NCBI GenBank assembly: GCA_023251255.1
Contig: JAHEZD010000016.1
Coordinates: forward strand, 1 to 64,000
Length of the DNA stretch: 64,000 bases
Reading direction: 5' to 3'
From: Chitinophagaceae bacterium
Lineage (GTDB): Bacteria; Bacteroidota; Bacteroidia; Chitinophagales; Chitinophagaceae
Position 1 is the stretch's first letter. The number at the start of each line of letters is the position of its first letter. This document shows positions 41,186-50,769 of the stretch, one piece after another. Below the pieces are notes generated by a model, which searched no databases, was not told where the DNA came from, and saw only the letters and a program-made list of their open reading frames with translations. The translations under genes were made by a program, and so were the position numbers.

Positions 41186-41211
41186 TATGAACCATGAACT
41201 TCCTCTGAACA

Positions 41212-42798
41212 ATGAAATACGAAAAAGAAGTAAGCCGCCGCAGGACCTTTGCCATCATTTCCCACCCGGATGCGGGCAAGACCACGCTGACAGAGAAACT
41301 GCTGCTGTTTGGCGGTGCCATCCAAACGGCGGGTGCGGTAAAGAGCAACAAGATAAAGAAGCATGCCACGAGTGACTTCATGGAAATTGAGCGCCAGCGT
41401 GGTATATCCGTGGCCACCTCCGTGATGACCTTTGAATACAAGGACAACCTGATCAACCTGCTGGACACGCCCGGTCACAAGGACTTTGCGGAGGATACCT
41501 ACCGGACACTGACGGCGGTGGACAGTGTGATACTGGTGATAGACAGTGTGAACGGTGTGGAAGACCAGACGCGGCGGCTGGTGGAAGTGTGCCGCATGAG
41601 GGACACACCCATCATTGTGTTCGTGAACAAAATGGACCGTGATGGCAAGAACCGTTTTGACCTGATGGAGGAAGTGGAGAACGAACTGAAGCTGAGCCTG
41701 CACCCCATGACCTTCCCCATTAACAGTGGCAAGGATTTCAAGGGGGTGTACAATTTGTTTGACAAAACATTGTGCCTCTTCACTGCCAGTACCAAGGCGG
41801 ATGATGAGGATACCATTGATATTGCCGATTTGAGCGATGAGGTACTGGATGCCAAAGTAGGGGAGCGGGATGCCAATACCCTGCGGGAGGATGTGGAACT
41901 GATTGAAGGTGTATATGGGGACCTGAACGTGGCGGATTACCTGGCAGGCAAGATCTGCCCTGTGTTCTTCGGCAGTGCCGTGAACAATTTTGGTGTGAAG
42001 GAAATGCTGGACACTTTTATACAGGTGGCACCAAGGCCCTTGTGCAGGCAGACCAGTGCCAGGGAGGTTTGTCCAGATGAGGACAAGTTCAGTGGTTTCG
42101 TATTCAAGATACATGCCAACCTGGACCCCAAGCATCGGGACAGGATTGCCTTTATGCGGGTATGCAGTGGCAGGTTCGAAAGGAACAAGTACTACCACCA
42201 TGTACGCATGGACAAGGATGTGCGGTTCAGCAATCCCTATTCCTTTTTGGCGAGGAGCAAGGACGTAATTGAGGATGCTTACCCTGGTGATGTAATAGGC
42301 CTGTTTGATACGGGCAACTTCAAAATAGGGGATACCCTGACGGAAGGGGAGAACTTTTTCTATACGGGCATACCCACTTTCTCACCCGAGATATTCAAGG
42401 AACTGGTGAACAAGGACCCTATGAAAACCAAGCAGTTGGAGAAGGGTGTCCAACAATTAACCGATGAAGGGGTGGCGCAGTTGTTTACCCAGTTTGGCGG
42501 CAACCGGAAGATCATTGGCTGCGTGGGCGACCTGCAGTTTGAAGTGATCCAGTACCGCCTCCTGCATGAATATGGGGCTGCCTGCGAATTCAGGACCCTG
42601 CCTTATTACAAAGCTTGCTGGCTGACGAGCAAGGATCCGAACAAACTGGGCGAGTTCCTCCGCTTCAAGCAGCAGAACAGTGGTGAGGACAAGGATGGCA
42701 ACCCTATTTACCTGGCACAGAGCGAATGGTTCCTGAACACGGAAATCAGCAATAACCCGGATATACAGTTCCATTTCACGAACGAGGTGAACAAGTAG
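41212..42798 (+). CDS. prfC: Peptide chain release factor 3
   Basis: The 528-residue GTPase recycles RF1/RF2 from the ribosome after termination. The G domain is intact: G1 [21 protein letters not shown], the [14 protein letters not shown] switch region, G3 DTPGHKDF and G4 NKMDRDGK. Domain II starts near residue 300 ([23 protein letters not shown]), and the C-terminal domain III ends at an FTNEVNK tail. The length is standard. A hairpin and a consensus promoter lie upstream. Not part of an obvious operon. Confidence 0.97.
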   Translation: MKYEKEVSRRRTFAIISHPDAGKTTLTEKLLLFGGAIQTAGAVKSNKIKKHATSDFMEIERQRGISVATSVMTFEYKDNLINLLDTPGHKDFAEDTYRTLTAVDSVILVIDSVNGVEDQTRRLVEVCRMRDTPIIVFVNKMDRDGKNRFDLMEEVENELKLSLHPMTFPINSGKDFKGVYNLFDKTLCLFTASTKADDEDTIDIADLSDEVLDAKVGERDANTLREDVELIEGVYGDLNVADYLAGKICPVFFGSAVNNFGVKEMLDTFIQVAPRPLCRQTSAREVCPDEDKFSGFVFKIHANLDPKHRDRIAFMRVCSGRFERNKYYHHVRMDKDVRFSNPYSFLARSKDVIEDAYPGDVIGLFDTGNFKIGDTLTEGENFFYTGIPTFSPEIFKELVNKDPMKTKQLEKGVQQLTDEGVAQLFTQFGGNRKIIGCVGDLQFEVIQYRLLHEYGAACEFRTLPYYKACWLTSKDPNKLGEFLRFKQQNSGEDKDGNPIYLAQSEWFLNTEISNNPDIQFHFTNEVNK

Positions 42799-42877
42799 GG
42801 CTGATGTATGATGTGTGATGGCTGATTTTTGATCTATGATTTGGGCAACCTAATTAAAAAGTATTTACATTAGAGGA

Positions 42878-44053
42878 ATGATAACGCAGATAGATATATC
42901 CAACTTCCGTAGTATAAAAAAGCAAAGTATTCCTCTAAAGAAGTTGAATATTCTGTATGGTGCCAATGGGAGTGGGAAGAGCAGTGTGGGGTATGCGCCT
43001 TATGTAATGAGAAATTTTTTTGTTAATCCAAATCAAAAAGTCGATTCTTTATTTAATCTTGGATTTATAAACTTGGGAGGGATAAAAAATGTGCTTAATG
43101 AAGGGGAAGAGAATAGGATTCCCTCAATAGAAATTGGTGTTGATATATATGGTAGCTATATAATTAACCCTAAGTATCCAAGCACTGTTTGTTATTATTC
43201 TCTAATTATTGACGATAACATCTTTTCGCAAATAGGATTTAAGTTTAATGAGCTTGAAGAATATATGGCAGTTGATATCCCATACTCTTTAACAGGCAAT
43301 AGAGAGCTTTCTTTTGATGGGATGAAATTTATCTGGAATGGGCTCACATTTGAAAGTTTAAGTAATAACAATGAAGCGTTTAACTATGCTAGAGCTTGGA
43401 ACTCTGCATTTGAGACTATAAAAACAATTGAAATTATCTCTGTTCGCCGTGGTTTCTTCAACCCATTGTTCTCCACAGAACAGCCAACAGAAGAGTCTTT
43501 ATTTGCTATGCAAATAAGAAATGAGGGATTAAATTTTGAAAGCAAGATTGACCATTATTTCAAGAAAGTATTCAATAAAAGCTTCCGTTTTGTAGCCATC
43601 CCTGGTTCCACATCTTTCTACCTCAAAACACAGAATTCAAAAGGCCATACAACAGATTTGGTAAATGAAGGTTTTGGCGTGAACCAAACAGTGTATATGC
43701 TGGCAAAGCTTCTGAAGAAAAGTACTTCATTGGCTTTTATTGAAGAACCGGAAATCCATTTGCACCCTTCTGCACAGGCAAAACTGGTAGATGCGTTTAC
43801 GGAGATTATCCAAAAAGAAGATAAGCAGATATTCCTTTCCACCCATAGTGAAAACATAGTATCAACCGTACTGGCGAAAATTGCTGCAGGTGAATTAAGC
43901 AAGGATGATGTACAGTTTTACTTGGCCAAATATGAAGATGGCGAAACCAAGATTATACCGCAGGAAGTAAATGATAAAGGACAAATAGAAGGAGGCCTAA
44001 TGAACTTCATGGAAACAGAGTTAGCTAATTTGAAAACTTTGTTAGGAGTGTAG
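42878..44053 (+). CDS. AAA family ATPase (OLD/ABC-type), first gene of pair
   Basis: The 391-residue protein opens MITQIDISNFRSIKKQSIPL and has Walker A GANGSGKSS at 28-36, the ABC-type signature region GFGVNQTVYML, Walker B LAFIEEPEIHLHP at about 284-296 and a switch FLSTHSENI. This is the OLD/RecF-like ATPase pattern seen in many anti-phage systems. No TOPRIM nuclease domain is fused. The 5' two-thirds are much more AT-rich than the 3' third and the neighbours, which hints at recombination. The next gene, a possible PIN-like nuclease, starts 4 bp after the stop. Confidence 0.9.
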   Translation: MITQIDISNFRSIKKQSIPLKKLNILYGANGSGKSSVGYAPYVMRNFFVNPNQKVDSLFNLGFINLGGIKNVLNEGEENRIPSIEIGVDIYGSYIINPKYPSTVCYYSLIIDDNIFSQIGFKFNELEEYMAVDIPYSLTGNRELSFDGMKFIWNGLTFESLSNNNEAFNYARAWNSAFETIKTIEIISVRRGFFNPLFSTEQPTEESLFAMQIRNEGLNFESKIDHYFKKVFNKSFRFVAIPGSTSFYLKTQNSKGHTTDLVNEGFGVNQTVYMLAKLLKKSTSLAFIEEPEIHLHPSAQAKLVDAFTEIIQKEDKQIFLSTHSENIVSTVLAKIAAGELSKDDVQFYLAKYEDGETKIIPQEVNDKGQIEGGLMNFMETELANLKTLLGV

Positions 44054-44056
44054 TGT

Positions 44057-44527
44057 ATGGCAAGAGGCTGGCATTTAACAATAGATGAATGGTTCTACTA
44101 CCATTTCAATAATGAGGAATTGCTGCCCGTAACTTCCAAGCTCTTCTTTTCCATTTTTGAGGTCTGCGATAAAATTGTACTCAAAAGGAGCACCCCACTG
44201 GCCCAGAAATTCCATGCGTTGGTGGAGGCATCCATTATGTACCCACCCAAACAGAGGATGGCGGTGCAATCCTTGATGCGCCTGTTCCTACAGAACTCCA
44301 ATAAGGTGGAATGGATTGACGATGAGATGGATTTGGAGGAGGAGATAGAACGGCAATTGCCGAGACATGATGTTTACTTGGTGAAAATGTGCCTACAAAC
44401 AACTGACAGGATTTTTGTTACCACAGATAGGAAATTACATGATGCCATCTTGGCCTTGAAGGCTGTCCTGAATATCGAGGTCCACTTGGCAGACGATTTC
44501 ATGAAATTATACCCATCCATAAAATAA
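44057..44527 (+). CDS. PIN-like nuclease-domain candidate, partner of the ATPase
   Basis: 156 residues, starting 4 bp after the ATPase stop and therefore probably translated with it. The end has a pattern like the distal PIN-domain signature (LPRHDVYLVKMCLQTTDRIFVTTDRKLHDAI), with aspartates spaced as for metal ligands, and the N-terminal part lists acidic residues in a helical setting (EWIDDEMDLEEEIERQ). PIN assignment is tentative. An ATPase-nuclease pairing would suit a DNA/RNA-degrading defence or repair module. The N-terminal acidic ligand expected of a canonical PIN domain is not clear. Confidence 0.55.
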   Translation: MARGWHLTIDEWFYYHFNNEELLPVTSKLFFSIFEVCDKIVLKRSTPLAQKFHALVEASIMYPPKQRMAVQSLMRLFLQNSNKVEWIDDEMDLEEEIERQLPRHDVYLVKMCLQTTDRIFVTTDRKLHDAILALKAVLNIEVHLADDFMKLYPSIK

Positions 44528-44534
44528 CCCCACC

Positions 44535-45248
44535 ATGAAGCGTTTGTTAATCGCCATTTGCTGTGCTGCTTTTGTTATTACGGCCGGAGCCCAGACCCAA
44601 GCAAGGGCAGCCCTTGATGAAAATACCGTTGTAAAGGACACAACGGGCATGCAGTACCCCTATATTGTTTGGAGGAAGATGCTGTCAAGTGGTGAATACA
44701 CCCTGAAGCAGATCAACCGTGCCAATTTGCAGGACGGGTTCCTGATCATCAAGCTATCGGAAGAGGAGAAACAGAAAAGGAGCGAAAGGGCCCCGAAACC
44801 TACCGAAAGCAAGTTCTTTACCACAGGTAAGGATATTTCCAACTTCAAGGAAAGGGATATAGATGGCACTAAATGGAACCTCAAGCACCTGAAGGGCAAA
44901 GTGGTGGTCATGAACTTCTGGTTCATTAATTGTGCCCCGTGCCGGCAGGAAATGCCCGAACTGAACAAGGTAGTGGAGGAGTACAAAAATGACAGCAGCG
45001 TGGTGTTCCTTTCTTTCTGCCTCGATGAAAAAAGCAGCATCCAGCATTTCCTGGCTTCCAATCCTTTCAACTATAAAATAGTGGACAATGCACGGTATAT
45101 TGCCGAGCAGTACAAGGTCAGTTCCTATCCAACGCATGTGGTGCTGGACAAGGAGGGCAAAGTGCAGTACCATACTTCCGGGCTGGCTTCCGGCACGGTG
45201 CCCTGGTTGAAGAAGACCATTGCATCACTGACCAAACAGCCCGGTTAA
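44535..45248 (+). CDS. TlpA-like exported thioredoxin-fold protein
   Basis: 237 residues with a signal peptide (MKRLLIAICCAAFVITAGAQ). After a ~100-residue N-terminal region comes a thioredoxin-like domain with active site CAPC in NFWFINCAPCRQEMPELN and a cis-Pro in SSYPTHVVLDKEG. TlpA/ResA-type proteins reduce disulfides or act in cytochrome maturation outside the cytoplasm. The gene lies directly upstream of the ypdA-like reductase and both may share a transcript, though one protein is exported and the other cytosolic. Confidence 0.9.
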   Translation: MKRLLIAICCAAFVITAGAQTQARAALDENTVVKDTTGMQYPYIVWRKMLSSGEYTLKQINRANLQDGFLIIKLSEEEKQKRSERAPKPTESKFFTTGKDISNFKERDIDGTKWNLKHLKGKVVVMNFWFINCAPCRQEMPELNKVVEEYKNDSSVVFLSFCLDEKSSIQHFLASNPFNYKIVDNARYIAEQYKVSSYPTHVVLDKEGKVQYHTSGLASGTVPWLKKTIASLTKQPG

Positions 45249-45258
45249 ATAGACACTT

Positions 45259-46224
45259 ATTCAACAGCATATATACGATACCATCATTATTGGTGCAGGC
45301 CCCATTGGGCTTGCCTGCGGCCTGGCAGCCAAGGCCAAGGGCCTGGACTACCTGATCATTGAAAAGGGCTGCTTGGTAAACTCGCTGTACAACTACCCGG
45401 TGAACATGGCTTTCTTCTCCACTTCGGAGCGGCTGGAAATTGGCAATGTTCCCTTTGTGAGCAACAATGCCAAGCCAACCAGGAGCGAAGCACTGGAGTA
45501 TTACAGAAGGGTAGCCGCATCAGCAGGGCTGGCCATCCATTATTTTGAGGAAGTGCTGAAAGTGGAGCAGGGCAACATTCATGCAGTGGTCACGTCAAAG
45601 CAGGTTTACCATGCCAGGCACATCATCATTGCTACAGGCTTCTATGGCATTCCCTATCTACTGAATGTAAAAGGGGAGGAGCTGCCCAAGGTTACCCACT
45701 ATTATAAGGACCCGCATTTCTATGCTTTCCAAAAGGTACTGGTGGTGGGAGCCAATAATTCTGCAGTGGATGCAGCATTGGAAACATGGCGCAAAGGTGC
45801 CGAGGTAACCATGGTCATCAGGAACGAGACCATTGGCAGGCGTGTGAAATACTGGGTAAAGCCCGATATGGAAAACCGGATCAAGGAAAATTCCATTCAG
45901 GCCTATTTCAGTTCAAGTGTGGTGGAGATAAGGGAACAGGAGGTGGATATCCAAACACCCAACGGCCTGATAACGATTGAAAATGATTGGGTGATTGCTG
46001 CTACGGGCTACCAGCCCGATCTATCCTTCCTCAGCAAGATTGGCATTGAGCTTTCGGCTGACGGTATACGGAAGCCCTACTATGACCCCGATACGCACGA
46101 AACCAATATCAAGGGCATTTATTTGGCAGGTGTCATTTGTGGCGGCATGGATACGCATAGCCTGTTCATAGAAAACTCAAGGGAACATGCAGGGAAGATT
46201 GTGGGGCATATAATAGTTCAATAG
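45259..46224 (+). CDS. ypdA: YpdA-like bacillithiol disulfide reductase, ATT start
   Basis: A ~321-residue FAD/NADPH oxidoreductase that reduces bacillithiol disulfide. FAD motif YDTIIIGAGPIGLACG (about 7-22), then IEKGCLVNSLYNYPVNMAFF as in YpdA, NADPH motif VLVVGANNSAVDAAL and the terminal GIYLAGVICGGMDTHSLFIENSREHA. Homology extends upstream to about 45259, but the frame there has no ATG, GTG or TTG before an in-frame stop at 45250. The ATT at 45259 (reading IQQHIYDTIII) is the best candidate start, or the start codon was lost. A TTG at 45373 would delete the FAD-binding loop. bshC is in this window, consistent with bacillithiol use. Confidence 0.8.
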   Translation: MQQHIYDTIIIGAGPIGLACGLAAKAKGLDYLIIEKGCLVNSLYNYPVNMAFFSTSERLEIGNVPFVSNNAKPTRSEALEYYRRVAASAGLAIHYFEEVLKVEQGNIHAVVTSKQVYHARHIIIATGFYGIPYLLNVKGEELPKVTHYYKDPHFYAFQKVLVVGANNSAVDAALETWRKGAEVTMVIRNETIGRRVKYWVKPDMENRIKENSIQAYFSSSVVEIREQEVDIQTPNGLITIENDWVIAATGYQPDLSFLSKIGIELSADGIRKPYYDPDTHETNIKGIYLAGVICGGMDTHSLFIENSREHAGKIVGHIIVQ

Positions 46225-46449
46225 TTCACAAGTTTCAAGGTTTACTAAAGCATACCTCAAAAGTCAAAGAGAATGTCATGCTGAGCCTGTCGAAGCAATT
46301 TTTGATTGAACCCCCACTTGAAACACATTTCGACAAACTCAATGTGACAACTTGCAGGACTTTTGAGATATGCCCTCGTTCAAATGTTCAATAGTCGGGA
46401 CAACCGTAGGGGATATTGATGGGTATGTTCCTGAATAGGATGGATTGGA
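46225..46449. other. Intergenic with palindromic repeat
   Basis: Contains the palindromic repeat at about 46268-46355 between convergent genes; nothing else recognised. Confidence 0.5.
46268..46355. repeat. Palindromic repeat, diverged
   Basis: GTCATGCTGAGCCTGTCGAAGC and TTTCGACAAACTCAATGTGACA as inverted ends. It is a diverged core-only copy of the REP-like family. Confidence 0.6.
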
Positions 46450-46878
46450 TTAGAACAGTTTCATGCCGAAGTGGCCAATGGTGGTGAATACTGCACACCT
46501 GATGAGCACACCTAAACAGCACCACGCAGCCAGCCTGTGCATGTTTACATTGAAGCCCACGCCAACGGCTATACTTACAGGGGCACCTACTGTCATGGTA
46601 CCAACAAGCCCCAATCCTACAATGCCGAACCTGTCCCAGAGCTTATGTGCCAAATTGGGTTTCTTTTCCTTGATAACCGTTTTCGGTTTCCGGTACCGTG
46701 CAAGGAAGGCTTCAATTTTCTCGCCCAAAAAAGCGGCCACAAAAACACCGAGGATGCCGCCAATCAAGCTTGCCACAAAAATGAGCCAGGGCGATAAACC
46801 AAACGCAAAGCCAGTAGGTATGGCTGCATAAATTTCAAATGTGGCAAGGCCAGCAACGGTGAATATTTTATAGATCAT
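46450..46878 (-). CDS. Small membrane protein, Sm_multidrug_ex-like
   Basis: 142 residues from the ATG at 46878 (MIYKIFTVAGLATFEIYAAIPTG), with three to four hydrophobic helices and a conserved EIYAAIPTGFAFG motif resembling the COG2426/PF06695 'small multidrug export' family. A basic loop (RKPKTVIKEKKPNLAHKLWDRFG) connects the two halves. The name is historical; transport has not been firmly shown for the family. Its upstream region is the acn terminator, so its promoter must lie within about 60 bp. Confidence 0.7.
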   Translation of the reverse strand: MIYKIFTVAGLATFEIYAAIPTGFAFGLSPWLIFVASLIGGILGVFVAAFLGEKIEAFLARYRKPKTVIKEKKPNLAHKLWDRFGIVGLGLVGTMTVGAPVSIAVGVGFNVNMHRLAAWCCLGVLIRCAVFTTIGHFGMKLF

Positions 46879-46914
46879 GACAGGGATTGTTAGCAATGGT
46901 AAACTTAAAAAAAT

Positions 46915-46950
46915 AAAAAATCCCGTTACTTTTTTGTAACGGGATTTTTT
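46915..46950. terminator. Bidirectional terminator downstream of aconitase
   Basis: Perfect 15-bp stem AAAAAATCCCGTTAC (46915-46929) / GTAACGGGATTTTTT (46936-46950) with a T6 loop; T-run on both strands. Confidence 0.9.
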
Positions 46951-46996
46951 ATCATTATTCCCTCTAGCCATTCCCCACTTACCACTCACTATACGG

Positions 46997-49264
46997 TTAC
47001 CCAGCTACCTGCTTCCTGATAATGTTCAGTGCCGCACCAGCCTTGAACCATTCAATCTGCTGCTGGTTGTAGGTATGGTTTGCCTGTACCACATCGGTAC
47101 CGCCATCTGTATGGTGGAACACGAGGGCCAGTGGTTTACCGGGCGTGAATTCAGTCAGTCCCAATACATCAATGGTATCATCTTCCTGGATCTTGTCATA
47201 GTCTTCCTTGTTGGCAAAAGTGAGTGCCAGCATGCCCTGCTTCTTCAGGTTGGTTTCATGTATACGTGCAAAGGACTTGGTGAGTACCACACGCACGCCC
47301 AAATGGCGGGGTTCCATAGCCGCATGCTCACGGGAGGAGCCTTCGCCATAGTTTTCATCGCCCACCACAATGGTTCCTATACCAGCAGCTTTGTAGGCAC
47401 GTTGCGTATCCGGTACCGGACCATATTCGCCAGTCAGTTCATTCTTTACATTGTCTGTTTTCTCGTTGTAGAAGTTCACTGCACCAATAAGCATGTTATT
47501 GGAGATATTGTCCAAGTGGCCACGGAACTTCAACCAGGGGCCCGCCATGGAAATATGGTCGGTGGTACATTTCCCCTTGGCCTTGATCAGCAGCTTCAAG
47601 CCTTTCAGGTCTATTCCTTCCCAAGCTTCAAAAGGTTCCAGCAACTGCAGCCTTTTGCTCTTCGGGTCAACGACCACACTTACGGTGCTTCCATCTTCGG
47701 CCGGGGCCTGGTAGCCGGCATCTTCCACTGCAAAACCCTGTGGTGGAAGTTCCTGACCAGTTGGTTCGTCAAGCATTACCTGCTCGCCCTTGTCATTGGT
47801 CAGTGTATCCGTTAGGGGATTGAAGTTCAGGTCGCCCGCAATGGCCAGCGCCGTTACCAGTTCAGGTGAACCAACAAAAGCATAGGTATTGGGGTTGCCA
47901 TCGGCACGTTTGGCAAAATTCCTATTGAAGCTATGTACAATGGTGTTCTTCTCCTTTTTCTCCGCACCAACCCTGTCCCACATACCGATACATGGACCAC
48001 AGGCATTGGCAAAAACAGTGGCACCAATTTTCTCGAACACATCCAGGAAGCCATCACGCTCAATGGTATAGCGAACCTGCTCCGAACCGGGGGTAATGGT
48101 GTATTCGGCCTTGGTTTTCAGTCCTTTGGCGGTTACCTGTTTTGCCAGGGAAACCGCACGGCTAATATCTTCATAGGAACTGTTGGTACAGGATCCGATC
48201 AGTCCCACTTCAATCTTGGTAGGCCAGCCATTGGCTGCGGCCACTTCCTTCATCTTGGAAATGGGGGTGGCCAAATCCGGTGTGAACGGACCGTTCAAAT
48301 GTGGTTCCAGTTCGCTCAGGTTGATTTCGATCACTTCATCATAATAGGTTGCAGGATTGGCCAATACTTCAGGATCGGCATTCAGGTATTCCTTAACGGC
48401 ATCCGCTGCGGCTGCAACATCTGCGCGTCCGGTGGAAGCCAGGTAACGGCTCATGCTTTCATCATAGCCGAAAGTGGAAGTGGTGGCACCAATTTCAGCG
48501 CCCATATTGCAAATGGTGCCCTTACCGGTGCAGCTCATGGCGGCAGCACCCTCACCAAAATATTCAACAATGGCACCCGTTCCGCCCTTTACAGTGAGGA
48601 TACCGGCCACTTTCAGTATAACGTCCTTAGGGGCAGTCCAGCCACTTAATTTTCCTGTTAGTTTTATACCAATCAATTTGGGCCATTTCAGTTCCCAAGG
48701 AAGGCCAGCCATTACATCGCAGGCATCCGCACCGCCCACACCAATGGCAATCATGCCCAGTCCACCCGCATTTACGGTATGGCTGTCGGTACCGATCATC
48801 ATACCGCCGGGGAATGCATAGTTTTCCAGCACCACTTGGTGTATGATACCTGCACCCGGTTTCCAGAAACCGATGCCGTACTTATTGGATACAGAAGCCA
48901 GGAAATCATATACTTCCTTGCTTTCTGCATTGGCTACCTGCAGGTCCAGCTTGGCTTCAACCTTAGCGGTAATCAAGTGGTCGCAATGCACGGTGCTGGG
49001 CACGGCCACCTTGGGCCGCCCTGCCTGCATGAACTGCAACAAGGCCATTTGTGCAGTGGCATCCTGCATGGCCACACGGTCCGGTGCAAAATCAACATAG
49101 CTCTTGCCACGGCCAAAGTTTTCCAGCTTCATGTCGCTGTGCAGGTGCGAGAACAGGATTTTTTCACTCAAGGTTAAAGGTCTGCCCAATGCTTCCCTTG
49201 CTGCATCTACTTTTGCAGGCATTTCGGCATATACCTTCTTGATCATTTCAATGTCAAAAGCCAT
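46997..49264 (-). CDS. acn: Aconitate hydratase (mitochondrial-type)
   Basis: A 755-residue 4Fe-4S TCA-cycle enzyme that isomerises citrate to isocitrate. Cluster ligands are in GSCTNSS and [13 protein letters not shown]; substrate-binding segments include [23 protein letters not shown] and the C-terminal [17 protein letters not shown]. The length and the MIGTDSHT pattern resemble the mitochondrial/AcnA-m type common in Bacteroidota rather than AcnB. Monocistronic, with a strong terminator downstream. Confidence 0.96.
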   Translation of the reverse strand: MAFDIEMIKKVYAEMPAKVDAAREALGRPLTLSEKILFSHLHSDMKLENFGRGKSYVDFAPDRVAMQDATAQMALLQFMQAGRPKVAVPSTVHCDHLITAKVEAKLDLQVANAESKEVYDFLASVSNKYGIGFWKPGAGIIHQVVLENYAFPGGMMIGTDSHTVNAGGLGMIAIGVGGADACDVMAGLPWELKWPKLIGIKLTGKLSGWTAPKDVILKVAGILTVKGGTGAIVEYFGEGAAAMSCTGKGTICNMGAEIGATTSTFGYDESMSRYLASTGRADVAAAADAVKEYLNADPEVLANPATYYDEVIEINLSELEPHLNGPFTPDLATPISKMKEVAAANGWPTKIEVGLIGSCTNSSYEDISRAVSLAKQVTAKGLKTKAEYTITPGSEQVRYTIERDGFLDVFEKIGATVFANACGPCIGMWDRVGAEKKEKNTIVHSFNRNFAKRADGNPNTYAFVGSPELVTALAIAGDLNFNPLTDTLTNDKGEQVMLDEPTGQELPPQGFAVEDAGYQAPAEDGSTVSVVVDPKSKRLQLLEPFEAWEGIDLKGLKLLIKAKGKCTTDHISMAGPWLKFRGHLDNISNNMLIGAVNFYNEKTDNVKNELTGEYGPVPDTQRAYKAAGIGTIVVGDENYGEGSSREHAAMEPRHLGVRVVLTKSFARIHETNLKKQGMLALTFANKEDYDKIQEDDTIDVLGLTEFTPGKPLALVFHHTDGGTDVVQANHTYNQQQIEWFKAGAALNIIRKQVAG

Positions 49265-49464
49265 AAGGTTATACTATTTTAGGAATTAAGAATTACAAAG
49301 TTGTTGGTGTGCAACCAGCGAAAGGGGATGCCTTTATTTTTGTGGTTGCGGCGAATTTACAGTAAAAGAAAAATTTGATAAAATGTGTTTTGTGGATTTA
49401 TCGAATTGATTTCATTAAATTGCATATAAGTAAGCCCCCATACTTATAAAAACACTTAAACACT

Positions 49465-49686
49465 ATGCGAAAATTACGGGCATTTCTGGAACTGCATGCT
49501 TTTGGGGTATGTTCAGCCATGGGAGACAGACTGGGGATTGCGTCCTCGAGGATAAGGATGTGGTTCATTTACATTTCCTTCCTAACGATGGGATCACCTG
49601 TGATTGTTTATATGGTCCTTGCATTTTTCATCAATATCAGGAAATACATTTACAATGCAAAAAGGAACCCTTTACGTTACTGGTAA
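49465..49686 (+). CDS. PspC domain protein
   Basis: The 73-residue protein has the PspC arrangement: FGVCSAMGDRLGIASSRIRMWFIYISFLTMGSPVIVYMVLAFF, i.e. a short N-terminal segment followed by a membrane helix. PspC domains sit in the inner membrane and act in phage-shock or envelope-stress signalling. Its neighbour, starting 25 bp later, is an AraC-type regulator. Whether they form one unit is not known. Confidence 0.85.
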   Translation: MRKLRAFLELHAFGVCSAMGDRLGIASSRIRMWFIYISFLTMGSPVIVYMVLAFFINIRKYIYNAKRNPLRYW

Positions 49687-49710
49687 TTCCCTGTTTGCTT
49701 TTATAACTTT

Positions 49711-50727
49711 TTGAAAACCCAATCCAAATTCCCCTTGCTTAAAATAGAATACGACCAAACCGACTATGAAGAAATGCTGAAGCATATGGCAAAATGCTTC
49801 AACAGTAAAGTGAAAGATGGCTATATGTACCTGCCCAAGGAATTTGGGGAGGGCTACATGCGGCTCATTTCGTTGCCCAATGGCCTGCAGGCAATGATTT
49901 CCGATTATACCCTGCACCAGGATGTATTGATCCAGCGCAAGAAAATTGCAGCGGATTTCTTCACGCTGCGCTTTGATGAGGCTTTCACGCCCAATATGCC
50001 CGATACGCCCGTTTCCAAAAAGGAGGTGAAGGACCAAGGAGGTACAAAAAGCGCCGTATTCTTAATGAGTACCAAGTTTGACTGGCTTTTCCTTACCACA
50101 CAGGGCACAAGGGTAAAAGGCGTGAACCTCGTGTTCAGCCGCGAATGGCTGGAAACCTTCTTGGGTGTTGAGAAAGTGGGCGGTATCATCAAGAAGTACC
50201 TGAGCCTCAAGATGAGTGCCTTCAATTACGAGCCACTGGATACGGAATACAAGCGCATCATGGGGGAGGTCATCAATCCGTCTGCCGACAAGGTTTTCGA
50301 AACCCTGGTGATACAGAACAGGATCATGCTCCTGCTGGAAAGGTTCTTTACAAGGATCTACAAGAAGATGAGCAACTCCAATTACGATGTGAAGATTTCC
50401 AATGATGACCTGGAAAGGCTGATGGTGGTGGAATCCGAACTGGTAAAGGATTTCTCCTTGGTACCCCCCGGCATTCCCAAATTGGCAAGGATGGCTGCCA
50501 TGAGCCCATCCAAGCTCAAGACCACTTTCAGGGAGATTTACGGTCTTCCAATTTACCAATATTACCAGAAACACCGGATGAACAAGGCCAAGGCCATGCT
50601 GCTATCGCAAAAATACAATGTGAAGGAAGTGGGCATGGATGTGGGCTACAGCAACCTCAGCAATTTTGCCAAGGCTTTCAAAAAATCTTTTGACCAACTG
50701 CCAAGCGATATACTGAACAACAAGTAA
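49711..50727 (+). CDS. AraC family transcriptional regulator, paralogue 1
   Basis: A 338-residue regulator starting at the TTG at 49711 (MKTQSKFPLLKIEYDQTDYEE). The N-terminal ~220 residues are a sensor, and the C-terminal AraC domain runs SLVPPGIPKLARMAAMSPSKLKTTFREIYG, then KYNVKEVGMDVGYSNLSNFAKAFKKSFDQLPSD. It is followed, 42 bp later, by a homologue with the same plan, so the pair arose by duplication. It is close to the PspC gene. Confidence 0.92.
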   Translation: MKTQSKFPLLKIEYDQTDYEEMLKHMAKCFNSKVKDGYMYLPKEFGEGYMRLISLPNGLQAMISDYTLHQDVLIQRKKIAADFFTLRFDEAFTPNMPDTPVSKKEVKDQGGTKSAVFLMSTKFDWLFLTTQGTRVKGVNLVFSREWLETFLGVEKVGGIIKKYLSLKMSAFNYEPLDTEYKRIMGEVINPSADKVFETLVIQNRIMLLLERFFTRIYKKMSNSNYDVKISNDDLERLMVVESELVKDFSLVPPGIPKLARMAAMSPSKLKTTFREIYGLPIYQYYQKHRMNKAKAMLLSQKYNVKEVGMDVGYSNLSNFAKAFKKSFDQLPSDILNNK

Positions 50728-50769
50728 AGCACGTTATAGATACAGTTTGAAATCCTAAGCATTGAAAAA

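Larger units (their letters stand above)
40888..41211. other. Intergenic with terminator-like and leader hairpins
   Basis: No gene. A stem-loop at about 40985-41010 (CTGACGG...CCGTCAG) is followed by an A-rich run. A -7 promoter element at 41118-41125 and a 15-bp hairpin at 41150-41185 belong to prfC. Confidence 0.6.
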
